Assembly: GCF_014066305.1 (NCBI RefSeq)
Contig: NW_023501167.1
Coordinates: 62,001-126,000 of the forward strand
Reading direction: 5' to 3'
DNA from: Letharia columbiana
Lineage: Eukaryota > Ascomycota > Lecanoromycetes > Lecanorales > Parmeliaceae
DNA: 64,000 nucleotides
Each line of letters begins with the position of its first letter. The first letter of the stretch is position 1. The notes under the pieces were generated by a model. That model saw only the letters and a program-made list of their open reading frames with translations, made no database searches and had not been told where the DNA came from. Of this stretch, positions 62,011-64,000 are shown piece by piece. Made by a program: the position numbers and the translations under genes.

Positions 62011-64000
62011 TTAATATTTATTAAATAGTAGTAGTTATAACCGCGGAGGATCTCTTTTATCAACCTTCGTAATATAGATATTTTCTACTTTAAGATAATT
62101 ATTTAGGCTAAATAATATACGTCGAATACGCTTTTAATTAAAAGAATAAGAGTAGCGAGTAAGAGGAGCTATATTGAAATTATTAATATATTAATATATT
62201 ATATTAATAATTTAACGTATAAACTCTCTTATCGTCTTTTATATAAGATAATTTAAAGCGAGTTAAAGTATACCGCACTTAATCGTGTAATATCGAAGCT
62301 ATTATACGTTATAATAGGATATTATATATCTATGCTTTTTCGTTATATAGCCGCTATAATCGCTAAAATATTACTAATTTCCCTATATTAAGTAGAATAC
62401 GTTAAAGATAAAAGACGATATATTCTTATTCTTATATTTCGTTATATTAAGAAACTAATATTAAGCGGTTAGACTCTAATATCTTATTATATAATTTCTA
62501 TAATAAAGGCTAAAACCTAGTCTAAGATAACGGCATAACGCTAAAAAAGAAAATAACTTATATCTTATATATCTAGTATATTAATATATAAAGAGAAATT
62601 ATTCTCTATCGTAATAATCGAAGAATAATTACTCTCTATATTCGTAAAAATAAAATAATCTCGCGAAGAAGCTTTAATTAGTTTTAATAAATAAGCGAAG
62701 CGAAATTATAAGTAATCTCGTATTTAATCTTAATTAATTTCTTTAATAAAAGAGTTAATTAATAGAAGATATTATATTATAAATATAATAGAGAGTAATT
62801 AAGATAATCGCGATAATAATATAAAGAATAAAATTTAATTAAATTCCCTCTTAAATATAAAGAGTAATAATTTTTTATAAAGATTTTATATACTTATATT
62901 ATATTTCCCCTTAGTATTTATAAATTAAAGCTTATCTTTTTAGAGTATTATTAATTATATTATAAATCGTAATATAAGATCTCTTTTTAAATAACGCTTT
63001 AAGTTATATTAAGCTAACTTTAAAGCTTAATAGAATTTCCTCTATACGCTTTAAATAATTATAAATATTTTAAATATAAATAATATCGATAGCGAGTATA
63101 CTTTAATTCTTTATATTAACTTTATTATTATATCGAGTTAATTTATTCTTAAATTATTATTAGAGCTAATTTTAAATAAAGAGCTCTTCGAGTTTAGAGC
63201 GAAGCTAATTTTATTAACGCTATCTATTCTATTTACTTTATTAAGCCTTATTATATTATAAATCTTATTTTTAAATTTAAACTCTTATTAAAGCTTTCTC
63301 TTATTAAGCTTTAAAAATTAAATTAATTCTTTATAAATAATATTATATCTAAATATATCGATATTAAGCTTTTAGCTAATTTAAATTAATTCTATTAAAT
63401 TTCTATATTTAAAAGCGCTTTTAATTATTATAAATAGAAGCGAAATATATAAAATTTCTTTATGCTATTAAACCTCTAATATTATATTAAAATCGATATT
63501 ATTTAATTAATCTCTTATTTAGCGATTATCGTAAAAGTAATAATCGATTAGCGATTTATAAGAGATATCTTTAAAGCTATTATCGATATAGATATCGTAA
63601 TATAAATTAAAGCGTATTATAAACTTTATATTATAATAAAAACTCGCTATAAGAATAACTCGCGTAATCTTATTAAAAGCTATATTAACGCTATAATTAT
63701 TTAAAAAAACTTAGAAGAATATAAGTTTCGCGAATTAGATATTTTTAATTTTATTATTTAGAGACTAAAGTCTCTTACTCTTATTATCTATAAAAATAAA
63801 TTATAGATCTATATTAACTAATTTATAAGTCTATTACGAGAAGTTAATAGTTTACTCGAGAAATATCCCTTTATTATTAATAAGAATTAAAAGATTTATT
63901 ATTTTTATAAAGATCTAGATAACTAGTATACTTAGTATCGCGAGATCTATAATTAAAATTATAATCTTTATAATAAGAATAAGTCTTTTAAATTTACGCT
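62011..64000 (+). mobile_element. Probable internal region of the LTR element starting at 61,762
   Basis: AT-rich, stop-filled, following the LTR and a GC patch (AACCGCGGAGGATC at about 62,040). The position suggests gag and downstream genes, but no domain could be read. It continues beyond the window. Confidence 0.4.

Larger units (their letters stand above)
16200..64000. repeat. 48-kb AT-rich compartment with RIP signature
   Basis: From about 16,200 the sequence is overwhelmingly A/T with no usable open frames. The dinucleotides CA and TG are nearly absent over long stretches (for example 19,101-19,160 contains none), while CG, CT and AG remain. That is the expected outcome of repeat-induced point mutation, which changes CpA to TpA on either strand of duplicated DNA. 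Paired copies in the window differ mainly by C-to-T and G-to-A changes (see 24,893-25,145 against 49,036-49,288). Local islands with CA/TG mark younger or shorter insertions that escaped. The block is an AT isochore and could be pericentromeric or subtelomeric; the window alone does not say. Confidence 0.93.

Noticed and set aside
16200..64000. AT-rich block as inserted mitochondrial DNA
   Set aside because: No mitochondrial genes or RNAs are readable; instead Copia domains, LTRs and RIP-type differences between copies are present.

Overview
The window looks like nuclear DNA of a filamentous ascomycete (Pezizomycotina). Genes are dense and carry introns of about 47-67 bp with GTRNGN donors and CTAAT-type branch sites. 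The protein set (fungal ubiquitin-like ULD_2-type protein, EMC2/Oca3, AP-3 delta, RAMP4/Ysy6) is typical of that group. The right three quarters show the hallmark of repeat-induced point mutation (RIP). I cannot name a species.

Bases 1 to about 16,200 form a normal-GC, gene-rich block. In order it holds: the 3' part of a synaptojanin-like phosphoinositide 5-phosphatase (+); a weakly supported small gene (-); a Pro/Ala-rich protein with a C-terminal ubiquitin-like domain (-), whose reading frame breaks in an A9 run near the end; EMC2 (-); AP-3 delta adaptin (+), divergent from EMC2; a basic, probably nuclear protein I do not recognise (+); the ER tail-anchored protein Ysy6/RAMP4 (-); and a 70-residue single-pass membrane protein (+). 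The models were built by joining reading frames at splice sites; all junctions keep phase. Several genes serve membrane traffic or the ER (phosphoinositide turnover, AP-3 sorting, EMC, RAMP4), but they are on both strands and need not be co-regulated.

From about 16,200 to the end (48 kb) the DNA becomes extremely AT-rich. CpA and TpG are almost absent, while CpG, CpT and ApG survive, and no intact gene remains. It is a graveyard of nested, RIP-mutated elements. These include a Ty1/Copia family (5' fragment at 19.4-21.3 kb, near full length at 26.8-33.6 kb, a 5'-truncated copy at 33.65-39.66 kb, and a fragment flanked by inverted repeats at 49.4-53.4 kb) with a minisatellite near its 3' end. 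There is also a repeat family of about 590 bp with conserved ends, and the start of another LTR element at 61.8 kb.

Younger insertions stand out because they kept CpA/TpG. These are a 290-bp MITE with a TA target duplication (20,371-20,660), a 974-bp non-coding LTR element with a 5-bp target duplication and internal tandem repeats (34,356-35,329), and a 1.7-kb GC-normal island with a 200-bp tandem repeat (23.4-25.1 kb). Each insertion is dated relative to RIP of its host element, so the block reads as a stratigraphy of invasion and inactivation. About 20 kb of the AT-rich DNA (39.7-48.1 kb and 54.9-61.8 kb in particular) is too degraded to classify by eye.
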